The translations under genes and the position numbers were made by a program. A DNA stretch of 64,000 bases from the NCBI GenBank assembly GCA_021496925.1, contig CP053915.1, positions 62,001 to 126,000 on the forward strand, in the 5' to 3' direction. Origin of the DNA: Acidovorax sp. YS12. GTDB lineage: Bacteria; Pseudomonadota; Gammaproteobacteria; Burkholderiales; Burkholderiaceae_C. The notes below the pieces were generated by a model. The model ran no database searches. It worked only from the letters and a program-made list of their open reading frames with translations, and had not been told where the DNA came from. Shown here in pieces: positions 1-7,742 of this stretch (the stretch's first letter is position 1; the number at the start of each line of letters is the position of its first letter).

Positions 1-1183
1 CCAGCAGGCTCTCGCGCCGCCCGTTGCTCTCGGCCAGCAGCAGCACGCGCTGCGGCGTGGCGCGGATGTGCGCCTGCAGCCGCGCCAGCGGGTCCTCGGC
101 GCCGCGCACCACGGTCAGCTCGGGCAGCTTCTGGGCGAAGGCGTTGTCCTCCACGTCGGCCGTGCCCTCGCGCAGCGCGAGCTGGGCGCAGTCGCGCGCG
201 CGCTGGTAGAACTGCTCGGCGCTGAGGAACAGCGCATCGGGCGGCAGCGCGGGGCGCTCGGGGTCGCCGGCCAGCATGCGGTGGCGCTCGCGCGTGTCCT
301 GCCAGAAGCGCTGGAAGGCGCCCTCCAGCTCGCCGTGCAGCACCAGCGTGGCGTGTTCGCCCAGGTAGTCGAACACCGTGGCGGTTTCGTCGAAGAACAG
401 CGGCAGGTAGTACTCGATGCCGGCCGTGGCCACGCCGTTGCCCATGTCCTTGTAGATGCGGCTCTTGGTCGGGTCGCCTTCGAGCAGCTCGCGCCAGCGG
501 TTGCGAAAGCGCGCGCGCGCCGCGTCGTCCATGGGGAATTCGCGCCCGGGCAGCAGCCGCACCTCGGGCACGGGGTAGAGGCTGCGCTGGCTGTCGGGGT
601 CGAAGGTGCGGATGGAGTCGATCTCGTCGTCGAACAGGTCCACGCGGTAGGGCTGCAGCGAACCCATGGGAAACAGGTCGATCAGCCCGCCGCGCACCGC
701 GTATTCGCCGGGGCTGACCACCTGGCCCACGTGCTGGTAGCCCGCCAGCGTGAGCTGGGCGCGCAGCTTGGCTTCATCCAGCTTCTGCCGGGTCTTGAAG
801 TGGAAGGTGTAGCCCGCCAGGAACGACGGCGGCGCCAGCCGGTACAGCGCCGTGGTGGCGGGCACCAGCACCACGTCGGCCTCGCCCTGGGAGATGCGCC
901 AGAGCGTGGACAGGCGCTCGCTGATCAGGTCCTGGTGCGGCGAGAAGGCGTCGTAGGGCAGCGTTTCCCAGTCGGGGAACATGGCGCAGCGCAGTTCGGG
1001 CGCGAAGAACGCCATTTCGTCGATCAGGCGCCGGGCGTCGGATGCGTCGGCGGTGACGATGGCGACGGTGCGCCGCGCGGCTTTTTCGCGCTCGCCCAGG
1101 CGGGCGAGCAGCAGGGCATCGCTGCTGCCTGCCGGGCGGGGCAGGGCGAAGCGTTTGCCGGGGGAGAGTTTGGGCAGTTGCAT
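1..1183 (-). CDS. mfd: Transcription-repair coupling factor Mfd, N-terminal part (cut by window start)
   Basis: Mfd is a DNA translocase that removes stalled RNA polymerase at DNA lesions and recruits UvrA. The reading frame starts at the ATG whose complement is at 1181-1183 (protein begins MQLPKLSPGKRF) and stays open to base 1, so about 394 codons of a protein normally near 1150 residues are visible. The visible part matches the N-terminal UvrB-like region: the stretch MFPDWETLPYDAFSPH, the segment VVSPGEYAVRGGLIDLFP around residue 155-170, and the FPMDDAARARFRNRWRELLE segment are typical of Mfd. The helicase domain lies outside the window. The gene is divergent from ispD with about 60 bp between the starts. 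Confidence 0.95.
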   Translation of the reverse strand, partial: MQLPKLSPGKRFALPRPAGSSDALLLARLGEREKAARRTVAIVTADASDARRLIDEMAFFAPELRCAMFPDWETLPYDAFSPHQDLISERLSTLWRISQGEADVVLVPATTALYRLAPPSFLAGYTFHFKTRQKLDEAKLRAQLTLAGYQHVGQVVSPGEYAVRGGLIDLFPMGSLQPYRVDLFDDEIDSIRTFDPDSQRSLYPVPEVRLLPGREFPMDDAARARFRNRWRELLEGDPTKSRIYKDMGNGVATAGIEYYLPLFFDETATVFDYLGEHATLVLHGELEGAFQRFWQDTRERHRMLAGDPERPALPPDALFLSAEQFYQRARDCAQLALREGTADVEDNAFAQKLPELTVVRGAEDPLARLQAHIRATPQRVLLLAESNGRRESLL

Positions 1184-1244
1184 GCGGGCGGCCTGGTGCG
1201 CGCGCAAGGGCGGCAGGCGTTATTTGGAGCGGGGCAATTCTAGA

Positions 1245-2078
1245 ATGGCGCGCATGACCGAGATGCCAGCACCGCCATCCTTCGCCCCCGGCACGCCCGG
1301 GCGTTTCTGGGCCCTGGTGCCCTGCGCGGGCACGGGCTCGCGCGCCGTGCCCGCGGGCGCGGCGGCAGATTTGCCCAAGCAGTACCAGGTGGTGGCGGGC
1401 CACCCGCTGGTGCTGCACACGCTCACGGCGTTCGCCGGCGTGGCGCGGCTCGCGGGCACGCTGGTGGCGGTGGTGCCGGGCGACACATTCCTCGACGCCT
1501 ACCCGCACGCCAGCTACGCCACCGAACCCTGCGGCGGCCCGACGCGCGCGGCCACGGTGCTGGGCGGGCTGCGCGCGCTGCTGGCGCGCGGCGCCGTGCC
1601 CGCCGACTGGGTGCTGGTGCACGACGCGGCGCGCTGCCTCATCACCGCCGAGCGCATCGACGCGCTCATCGACGCCTGCGCGCACGATGCCGTGGGCGGC
1701 CTGCTGGGCCACAAGCTGGCCGACACGCTCAAGACCGCCACCGACGGCCCGGGCGGTGTGCGCGTGGCCAGCACCGTGGAGCGCAGCGACAAGTGGCTGG
1801 CGCAGACGCCGCAGATGTTCCGCATCGGCACGCTGCTGGGCGCCATCGAGCGCGCCGGGCTGTCGGTGACGGACGAGGCCAGCGCCATCGAGGCGGCGGG
1901 CCTGCACCCGCGCCTGGTGCCGGGCGGCGCGCAGAATTTCAAGGTGACCTATCCCGACGACTTCGCCCTGGCCACGGCGGTGCTCATGCTGCGCATGCAC
2001 AGCGGCACGCTGGAGCGCTTTGGCGGCGGGCGTGGCGTGGCGGCGGGCGATCCGCACAACAATCCTTTTTTCTCCTGA
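1245..2078 (+). CDS. ispD: 2-C-methyl-D-erythritol 4-phosphate cytidylyltransferase IspD
   Basis: Third step of the MEP isoprenoid pathway: joins CTP and methylerythritol phosphate to give CDP-methylerythritol. The nucleotide-binding loop is [11 protein letters not shown] (residues 24-33), followed by the LPKQY motif (residues 43-47) that holds the catalytic lysine. Later segments [10 protein letters not shown] and LAQTPQMFR are also family signatures. From ATG 1245 it is 277 residues, slightly above the usual 230-240; ATG 1254 is an alternative start and the first residues are unconserved-looking Pro/Ala-rich sequence. ispF follows after 10 bp, the usual proteobacterial ispD-ispF pair. The Cys in PCAG replaces the more common Ala. 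Confidence 0.95.
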   Translation: MARMTEMPAPPSFAPGTPGRFWALVPCAGTGSRAVPAGAAADLPKQYQVVAGHPLVLHTLTAFAGVARLAGTLVAVVPGDTFLDAYPHASYATEPCGGPTRAATVLGGLRALLARGAVPADWVLVHDAARCLITAERIDALIDACAHDAVGGLLGHKLADTLKTATDGPGGVRVASTVERSDKWLAQTPQMFRIGTLLGAIERAGLSVTDEASAIEAAGLHPRLVPGGAQNFKVTYPDDFALATAVLMLRMHSGTLERFGGGRGVAAGDPHNNPFFS

Positions 2079-2088
2079 GTTTTTTCCA

Positions 2089-2580
2089 ATGACCAATTTC
2101 CGCATAGGCGAGGGCTGGGACATCCACGCCCTGGTGCCGGGGCGCCGCCTCGTGCTGGGGGGCGTGGAGGTGCCGCACGCCCTGGGCCTGCTCGGCCACT
2201 CCGATGCCGACGTGCTGCTGCACGCCATCACCGACGCGCTGCTGGGCGCGGCGGCGCTGGGCGACATCGGCACGCACTTTCCCGACAGCGATGCGCAATT
2301 CCGTGGCGCCGACTCGGTCGTGCTGCTGGCCGAGGCGCTGCGGCGCGTGCGCGCGGCAGGCTGGGAGGTGGGCAACATCGACAGCACCATCGTGGCGCAG
2401 GCGCCGCGCCTGGCGGCGCACATTCCGGCCATGCGCACGCGCATCGCCGACGCGCTGGGGCTGGAGGCGGGCCAGATCAACATCAAGGCCAAGACCGCAG
2501 AGCGCCTGGGGCCCGTGGGCCAGGGCCTGGCGATCGAGGCGCGCGCGGCCGCGCTGCTGGTACGGCGCGGGGGCGGCTGA
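2089..2580 (+). CDS. ispF: 2-C-methyl-D-erythritol 2,4-cyclodiphosphate synthase IspF
   Basis: Cyclises CDP-methylerythritol 2-phosphate to the 2,4-cyclodiphosphate in the MEP pathway; a homotrimeric zinc enzyme. The metal-binding DIH motif is at residues 11-13, and the signature [17 protein letters not shown] follows near residue 38, then [11 protein letters not shown]. The C-terminal [19 protein letters not shown] is conserved. At 163 residues it is full length. The ATG at 2089 was chosen because it begins [13 protein letters not shown], the standard N-terminus. It is 10 bp after ispD and convergent with the sensor kinase gene; repeat copy A1 lies between the two stops. Confidence 0.97.
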   Translation: MTNFRIGEGWDIHALVPGRRLVLGGVEVPHALGLLGHSDADVLLHAITDALLGAAALGDIGTHFPDSDAQFRGADSVVLLAEALRRVRAAGWEVGNIDSTIVAQAPRLAAHIPAMRTRIADALGLEAGQINIKAKTAERLGPVGQGLAIEARAAALLVRRGGG

Positions 2581-2598
2581 GGTTTTGCTATCTATCGG

Positions 2599-2640
2599 AT
2601 AGCTCCTGGCGCTTTCTGGGTAAGGGCTGGAGGCCGTTTT
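2599..2640 (+). repeat. Repeat A, copy A1 (ispF / sensor kinase convergent gap)
   Basis: Begins ATAGCTCCTGGCGCTT, continues CTGGGTAAGGGCTGGAGGCC and ends in a T run. The left arm is intact but the right arm reads AAGGGCTGG instead of AAGCGCCAG, so its hairpin is degenerate. It fills most of the 81 bp between two converging stop codons. Confidence 0.8.
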
Positions 2641-2661
2641 TGCTGAAAATCCGGTGCGTCC

Positions 2662-4158
2662 TCAGTCCTTGTCCTCGGCGGGCGGGCGCCGGGGCAGGTG
2701 GCGCTTGATCTGCGGGCGCTGCAGGCGCTGCTTGGGGTCCTCGCCCTTGGGCTGGTTGCGCGCGCGCTCCAACTGGATGTGCGCCGCCAGCCCGCCGGTG
2801 CTGGAATTGGCCAGCGCGAACATGCCGCCCATGCGCTGCACCGTCTTGTCCACGATCGACAGGCCCAGGCCCGCGCCCGCGGCGGCGGTGCGCGCCGAGT
2901 CGCCGCGGAAGAAGGGCTTGGTCAGGTTGGCCAGTTGCTCGGGCGGCACGCCCTTGCCCCGGTCGCGGATCTTGATGAGCACCCAGTTCTCGCGCCCCTT
3001 GGCGGCGATGTCCACGCTGGTGATGTCGGTGTCGGGCGTCTTGCCGTAGCGGCGCGCGTTCTCTAGCAGGTTGGAGATGACGCGCGCCAGCTCCACCTCG
3101 TCGGCCATGACGTTCAGGTCCTCGGGCACGTTCATGGTGATCTGCAGCTCGCGGTGGTCCTGCACGGCGTAGACGCAGGACGACACCACGGCGTGCAGGT
3201 TCACCGGCGTGAGCGAGACGTGGTCGGGGCGCGCGTAGTCGAGGAACTTGTCGATGATGGCGTCGAGCTGCACGATGTCGGCCACCATGTGCTCGCGCGC
3301 CACGTCATCGTTCACGCTCATCTCGGTTTCCAGGCGCAGGCGCGCCAGCGGCGTGCGCAGGTCGTGCGAGATGCCGGCGATCATCACGGCGCGGTCCTGC
3401 TCCAGCTTGGCGAGCTTTTGCGCCATGCGGTTGAAGCCGATGTTGACCTCGCGGATCTCGCTGGTCACGGCCTCTTCGTCCAGGTGGCTGGCGGCGAAGT
3501 CGCCCTCGCGCACGCGGTTGGCGGCGTTGGAGAGCTGCTTGAGCGGCCGGTTGATGAGCCCGGCGATGGCCGCCGCGCCCACCAGCGACAGGATGGTGGC
3601 CGTGGCCAGCCACACCAGCCAGGTCTTGCCGCCGGCGGGGCTGAAGCGCGAGCGGTCCATGAGCAGCCAGTTGGGGTCGTCGTTGATGGTGAAGCCCACC
3701 CACAGCCCCTCTTCGCCGTTGACGCTGCGCGCCACCACGGTGCCCGGGCCCAGGCGCTCGGTGAGCGCCTCGGTCAGGCGCAGGCCCAGGTCGGTGGCGT
3801 CGAGCAGCTCGAAATGGTCGCCCGGCTCGCGCGGCAGGATGCGCACGCCCTCCTGGTCGGCCATGGTCTTGATGAGCGAGACGCGCGCGATGGCGTCGGC
3901 GTGCACCAGCGCCGCGCGGCTCAGGTTGACCATGGAGGCAATCTGCTGCGCCGTGTGCAGCGTGCGCGGCTCGAACTCCAGCGCGCGCAGCGTCTGCAGC
4001 CACGCCAGGATGGAGCCCACCAGCAGCAGCGCGAGCAGGAAGAAGGTTCGCCAGAACAGGTTCAGCCCCATGCGCGACCCCTGGACGGGCGCGTGCACGG
4101 TGGACTCCAGCGGGGCCGGGCTGGTGGCTTCGGAAGCGGCGTCTTGGGTGGCGTTCAT
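2662..4158 (-). CDS. envZ: Two-component sensor histidine kinase, EnvZ/OmpB type
   Basis: Inner-membrane sensor kinase, 498 residues. Membrane segment 1 is about residues 37-57 and segment 2 about 180-201, with a periplasmic region of about 120 residues between them. A HAMP linker follows (INRPLKQLSNAANRVREGDF), then the dimerisation/phosphoacceptor motif AGISHDLRTPLARL with His265. The ATPase domain has the N box (ISNLLENARRYG), the G1 box (IRDRGKGVP) and the G2 region GAGLGLSIVDK. It is 65 bp downstream of the OmpR-like regulator on the same strand, so the two form an operon. What it senses is not visible; the name rests on architecture and pairing. The first 30 residues are a cytoplasmic low-complexity tail. 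Confidence 0.85.
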   Translation of the reverse strand: MNATQDAASEATSPAPLESTVHAPVQGSRMGLNLFWRTFFLLALLLVGSILAWLQTLRALEFEPRTLHTAQQIASMVNLSRAALVHADAIARVSLIKTMADQEGVRILPREPGDHFELLDATDLGLRLTEALTERLGPGTVVARSVNGEEGLWVGFTINDDPNWLLMDRSRFSPAGGKTWLVWLATATILSLVGAAAIAGLINRPLKQLSNAANRVREGDFAASHLDEEAVTSEIREVNIGFNRMAQKLAKLEQDRAVMIAGISHDLRTPLARLRLETEMSVNDDVAREHMVADIVQLDAIIDKFLDYARPDHVSLTPVNLHAVVSSCVYAVQDHRELQITMNVPEDLNVMADEVELARVISNLLENARRYGKTPDTDITSVDIAAKGRENWVLIKIRDRGKGVPPEQLANLTKPFFRGDSARTAAAGAGLGLSIVDKTVQRMGGMFALANSSTGGLAAHIQLERARNQPKGEDPKQRLQRPQIKRHLPRRPPAEDKD

Positions 4159-4176
4159 GGGGTGCGCGGTGGAACG

Positions 4177-4200
4177 GGCGCCCGCCTGCGGGCGGGCGCC
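4177..4200 (-). other. Perfect 10-bp hairpin between ompR-like and envZ-like genes
   Basis: GGCGCCCGCC, loop TGCG, then GGCGGGCGCC. It lies in the 65-bp gap between the regulator stop and the kinase start and has no T run on either side, so it looks like a processing or partial-attenuation stem and not a classical terminator. Confidence 0.55.
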
Positions 4201-4223
4201 GCAGGCGGTTCGGGGTGGGGGCG

Positions 4224-4955
4224 TCAGTTCGTTCCGTCAGGGACGAACACGTAGCCCACGCCCCACACGGTCTGGATGTAGCGCGGCGCGGCGGCGTCGA
4301 CCTCGATCAGCTTGCGCAGGCGCGAGACCTGCACGTCCAGGCTGCGGTCGAAGGGCTCGAACTCGCGTCCGCGCGCCAGCAGCGCCAGCTTCTCGCGCGA
4401 CAGCGGCTGGCGCGGGTGGCGCACCAGGGCCTTGAGCATGGCGAATTCGCCCGTGGTCAGGGGCAGCTCCTCGCCGTTCTTCTGCAGCGCGCGCGTGCCC
4501 ATGTCGAAGGTGAAGGGGCCGAAGCTGACCACCTCGTTGTCGCCCGAGGGCGCGCCCGGCGCCTCCTGCGGCGGGCGGCGGCGCAGCACGGCGTGGATGC
4601 GCGCCAGCAGCTCGCGCGGGTTGAAGGGCTTGCCCAGGTAGTCGTCGGCGCCCACTTCCAGACCGACGATGCGGTCCACGTCCTCGCCCTTGGCGGTGAG
4701 CATGATGATGGGCGTGCGGTCGTTGGCGGCGCGCAGGCGGCGGCAGATCGACAGGCCGTCCTCGCCGGGCATCATGAGGTCGAGCACGATGAGGTCCACT
4801 GTCTCGCGCAGGAGGATGCGGTTCAGCGCCTTGCCGTCTTCCGCGATCATCACCTCGAAGCCTTCCTGCGTGAGGTAGCGGCGCAGCAGGTCGCGGATAC
4901 GTGCATCGTCATCCACCACAAGAATCTTGTCGGTACGGTTGGCGGTTGTGGCCAT
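4224..4955 (-). CDS. ompR: OmpR-family response regulator
   Basis: DNA-binding response regulator of 243 residues paired with the downstream EnvZ-type kinase. The receiver domain has the acidic pocket VVDDD (residues 13-17), phosphoacceptor Asp59 in VLDLMMPGEDG, and the Thr/Lys switch residues in MLTAKGED and GKPFNPREL. The C-terminal winged helix ends with SRLRKLIEVD and TVWGVGYVFVPDG. The start at 4955 is preferred over the longer frame at 5018 because a GGGGAAG ribosome site sits just upstream of it and the protein then begins MATTANRTDKILVVDDD. Homology to OmpR is clear; the regulon is unknown. Confidence 0.9.
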   Translation of the reverse strand: MATTANRTDKILVVDDDARIRDLLRRYLTQEGFEVMIAEDGKALNRILLRETVDLIVLDLMMPGEDGLSICRRLRAANDRTPIIMLTAKGEDVDRIVGLEVGADDYLGKPFNPRELLARIHAVLRRRPPQEAPGAPSGDNEVVSFGPFTFDMGTRALQKNGEELPLTTGEFAMLKALVRHPRQPLSREKLALLARGREFEPFDRSLDVQVSRLRKLIEVDAAAPRYIQTVWGVGYVFVPDGTN

Positions 4956-4974
4956 GGTTCTTCCCCAGTCCAAT

Positions 4975-5049
4975 TTGTAACAGAGCCGATTCTGACCAGC
5001 TTGCGCCGGGAAGTTCATTCATTCGGCCCGTACCTGACCAACTGTTACA
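4975..5049. promoter_or_regulatory. Possible inverted operator half-sites upstream of ompR
   Basis: TTGTAACA at 4975-4982 and TGTTACAT at 5043-5050 are inverted copies differing at one position, in the AT-richer gap between the divergent ompR-like and SIMPL genes. They could be autoregulatory or activator half-sites. The 60-bp spacing is long for one dimer, so this is tentative. Confidence 0.3.
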
Positions 5050-5172
5050 TGTTTTGCCCGGGTGCGCCAGCGTGTTGCGGGGGCTTTGCACAGACAGCGG
5101 CGGGAGCGGTTAACGTGGCGTCCATGCCGTGCGCGGGGTGCGCGCGGGTGCCATGAAAGGATGCTTCCGCCC

Positions 5173-5889
5173 ATGCGAAAAATATCGAAAATCATAGCTG
5201 CTGGCGCAATGCTGGCATGCGCTGGCGCCAGTTTTGCTCAGTCTTCGACGGTGCAGCCGCCGCAGAACGTGCTGCAGTTGTCGGCCACCGGCAGCACCGA
5301 GGTGGTGCAGGACTGGCTGGTGCTCACGCTGGCCACCAGCAAGGAGGGCAACGACGCCGCGGCCGTGCAGGCGCAACTGCGCCAGGCGCTCGACGCCGCG
5401 CTGGCCGAGGCCAAGCGCCAGGCCCAGCCAGGGCAGCTTGACGTGCGCACCGGTGCGTTCGGCCTGTACCCGCGCTATGGCAAGGACGGCAAGATGTCCG
5501 GCTGGCAGGGCCGCGCCGAGCTGGTGCTGCAGGGGCGCGATTTCGCGCGTATCACCGGCGCGGCGGCCAAGGTGCAGAGCATGGCCATCAGCCAGATCGG
5601 CTTCGGGCTCTCGCCCGAGGCGCGCACGCAGGCCGAGGGTGAAGCCCAGGCCCAGGCCATCGAGCAGTTCAAGGCGCGTGCGGCCACGCTGGCGCGCAGC
5701 TTCGGCTTTGGCGGGTACACGCTGCGCGAGGTGGCTGTGCAGAGCAGCGAGGGCGCGTCCGGGCCGCACCCGCGCATGATGGCCATGGAAGCCAAGGCCA
5801 TGGCACTGGGCGATGCCGCCCCGGTGCCGGTAGAGGCGGGCAAGGCGCAGGTGGAGGTCAGCGTCTCGGGCTCGGTGCAGATGCGCTAG
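5173..5889 (+). CDS. Periplasmic SIMPL-domain (DUF541) protein
   Basis: Exported protein of 238 residues with a SIMPL/DUF541 domain, a family of periplasmic proteins of poorly defined role, in some cases linked to oxidative stress. A Sec signal peptide covers residues 1-23 (MRKISKIIAAGAM, then ending SFA before Q). The mature part begins with a strand LQLSATGSTEVVQDW and carries the typical central helix and the repeated strand VEVSVSGSVQ at the end. ATG 5173 was chosen because GAAAGGA at 5154-5160 is 12 bp upstream; ATG 5161 would abut it. Most of the signal peptide is encoded by repeat copy A2. It is divergent from the ompR-like gene. Confidence 0.8.
   Translation: MRKISKIIAAGAMLACAGASFAQSSTVQPPQNVLQLSATGSTEVVQDWLVLTLATSKEGNDAAAVQAQLRQALDAALAEAKRQAQPGQLDVRTGAFGLYPRYGKDGKMSGWQGRAELVLQGRDFARITGAAAKVQSMAISQIGFGLSPEARTQAEGEAQAQAIEQFKARAATLARSFGFGGYTLREVAVQSSEGASGPHPRMMAMEAKAMALGDAAPVPVEAGKAQVEVSVSGSVQMR
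5193..5236 (+). repeat. Repeat A, copy A2, inside the SIMPL signal peptide
   Basis: Starts ATAGCTGCTGGCGCAATG and ends GCGCTGGCGCCAGTTTT. In frame it codes IAAGAMLACAGASFA, which is the hydrophobic core and cleavage region of the signal peptide. It resembles copy A12 closely, which plays the same role in another exported protein. Confidence 0.65.
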
Positions 5890-5906
5890 TTCTTGAGGTG
5901 AAAAAA

Positions 5907-5950
5907 GGCTCTGGCGCTTGCCAGGTAAGCGCCAGCAGCTATGTTTTCAG
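5907..5950 (-). repeat. Repeat A, copy A3 (SIMPL / bdhA convergent gap)
   Basis: Inverted copy with a perfect 9-bp stem: CTGGCGCTT at 5911-5919, loop GCCAGGT, AAGCGCCAG at 5927-5935, then CAGCTAT. It lies between two converging stop codons, where it may serve as a bidirectional terminator. Confidence 0.85.
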
Positions 5951-5959
5951 GAGCGGCGT

Positions 5960-6742
5960 TTACTGCGCGGCCCAGCCGCCGTCCATGTTCCAGGCCACGC
6001 CGCGCACGTTGTTGCCAGCGGGGGAGCAGAAGAACACCGCCAGCTCGCCCAGTTCCTCGGGGGTGGTGAACTGCATTGACGGTTCCTTCTCGCCCAGCAG
6101 CACCTTCTTGGCCTCCTCGTTGGAGACGCCCAGTTGCTGCGCCTTGGCGTCCACCTGCTTTTGCACCAGCGGCGTCAGCACCCAGCCGGGGCAGATGGCG
6201 TTGCAGGTCACGCCGGTGGGGGCGGTCTCCAGCGCGGTCACCTTGGTCAGGCCGATGATGCCGTGCTTGGCCGCCACGTAGGCCGACTTCTGCGCCGAGC
6301 CCACCAGGCCGTGCACCGAGGCCACGTTGATGATGCGGCCCCAGTTGGCCGCCTTCATGGCGGGCAATGCCAGGCGCGTGGTGTGGAAGGCGCTGGTGAG
6401 GTTGATGGCGATGATGGCGTCCCAGCGCTCGACCGGGAAGTCTTCCACGCTGGCCACGTGCTGGATGCCGGCGTTGTTCACCACGATGTCGATACGGCCG
6501 AACCGGTCGGCGCCGTACTTCATCATGTCTTCGATGTCGGCCGCGCGACTCATGTCGGCCGCGTGGTAGGCCACCTGGATGCCCGCCGCCTGGCCCGCGG
6601 CCAGCACTTCGGCGCGCGGGCCGTCCACTTCGCCAAAGCCGTTCATGACGATGTTGGCACCCTGGCGCGCCAGCGCCTTCGCGATGCCCAGACCGATGCC
6701 ACTGGTGGAGCCGGTGACCAGCGCCGTTTTGCCTTTCAGCAT
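5960..6742 (-). CDS. bdhA: D-3-hydroxybutyrate dehydrogenase (SDR family)
   Basis: NAD-dependent oxidation of (R)-3-hydroxybutyrate to acetoacetate, used in polyhydroxybutyrate turnover. At 260 residues it is a classical short-chain dehydrogenase: cofactor motif TGSTSGIGLGI (residues 10-20), NNAG at 89-92, catalytic Ser142, Tyr155 and Lys159 in the ASVHGL and SAYVAAKHG segments. The substrate-specific features (GIQHVASVEDFP, and ICPGWVLTPLVQKQ) match 3-hydroxybutyrate dehydrogenases, not FabG. It stands alone, convergent with the SIMPL gene and divergent from the hydrolase gene. Confidence 0.9.
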   Translation of the reverse strand: MLKGKTALVTGSTSGIGLGIAKALARQGANIVMNGFGEVDGPRAEVLAAGQAAGIQVAYHAADMSRAADIEDMMKYGADRFGRIDIVVNNAGIQHVASVEDFPVERWDAIIAINLTSAFHTTRLALPAMKAANWGRIINVASVHGLVGSAQKSAYVAAKHGIIGLTKVTALETAPTGVTCNAICPGWVLTPLVQKQVDAKAQQLGVSNEEAKKVLLGEKEPSMQFTTPEELGELAVFFCSPAGNNVRGVAWNMDGGWAAQ

Positions 6743-6812
6743 AAGAGACTCTCCGGATGAATTAGGATGGAACCCGGCAATTATTGAGCCATGCTTCCCC
6801 GCTCACGCACCC

Positions 6813-7742
6813 ATGATTGAACCTAGGCTGAACTACGTATGGTGCGCAGGCGCTGCGCACACCGCCACCGCAGGGCACGAGGCCCAGCACCGCATGGCCT
6901 ATTGGGAGTGGAACGCCACCGGCGACGCGCGGCATCCCCATGTCATCGTCTGCGTGCACGGGCTGACGCGCCAGGGGCGCGACTTCGACGTGCTGGCACA
7001 GCGGCTGGCACGCCAGGCCCGGGTGGTCTGCCCGGACGTGGCGGGGCGCGGCCACAGCGATTGGCTGGCCGACCCGATGGCCTACCAGGTGCCGCAATAC
7101 GCCGCCGATATGCTGGCCCTGCTGGCGCAGGTGCACCAGGAGGCCCCCATCGGCACGCTGGACTGGGTGGGCACCAGCATGGGCGGACTCATCGGCATGG
7201 CCATTGCCGGGCAGCCCGGGCTGCCCCTGCCGGTGCCGGTGCGCCGCCTGGTGTTGAATGACGTCGGCCCGGCCATCGCCTGGCAGGCGCTGCAGCGCAT
7301 CGGTCAGTACCTGGGCCAGCCGGTGCGCTTCGATTCGCTGGAGCAGGGGGCCGCCGCGCTGTGGGCCATCTCCACGCCGTTCGGGCCCCACACGCCGGAG
7401 CAGTGGCTGGCGCTGTCGCGGCCCATGCTGCGGCCGCTGCCCGGCGGCGGCTTCGGACTGCACTATGACCCGGCCCTGGCTACGCCGTTCAAGGCCATGA
7501 CCGAGCAGGCCGCCCAGGCCAGCGAGGCGGTGCTGTGGCAGCTGTACGACCAGATCCAGGCGCGCACGCTGCTGCTGCGCGGAGCGGACTCCGACCTCCT
7601 CGCCGTGGCCACGGCCGAGGCCATGGCGCAGCGCGGCCCGCGCGCGCAGCGGGTCGAGTTCGCCGGTGTCGGCCATGCCCCGACGCTGGTGGCCGACGAC
7701 CAGATGGCGGCCGTGCAGGCCTTCTTGGAGGAGGCCGCATGA
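6813..7742 (+). CDS. Alpha/beta-fold hydrolase
   Basis: Predicted cytoplasmic alpha/beta hydrolase of 309 residues; substrate unknown. It has the oxyanion region VCVHGLTRQGRDFD, the nucleophile elbow GTSMGG with its Ser, an acid residue in LLLRGADSDLL, and the catalytic His in GVGHAPTL. A cap-like insertion lies around the middle. The start could be ATG 6813 (MIEPRLNYVW) or ATG 6894 (MAYWEWNATG); the longer form is listed because its N-terminus is typical of this group. Its stop overlaps the relA start by 4 bp (ATGA at 7739-7742), so translation of the two is probably coupled. Confidence 0.8.
   Translation: MIEPRLNYVWCAGAAHTATAGHEAQHRMAYWEWNATGDARHPHVIVCVHGLTRQGRDFDVLAQRLARQARVVCPDVAGRGHSDWLADPMAYQVPQYAADMLALLAQVHQEAPIGTLDWVGTSMGGLIGMAIAGQPGLPLPVPVRRLVLNDVGPAIAWQALQRIGQYLGQPVRFDSLEQGAAALWAISTPFGPHTPEQWLALSRPMLRPLPGGGFGLHYDPALATPFKAMTEQAAQASEAVLWQLYDQIQARTLLLRGADSDLLAVATAEAMAQRGPRAQRVEFAGVGHAPTLVADDQMAAVQAFLEEAA

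Noticed and set aside
5907..5950. Repeat A copies as ordinary rho-independent terminators only
   Set aside because: Copies also occur inside genes and between operon members, and most lack a proper T run after the stem, so termination alone does not explain them.
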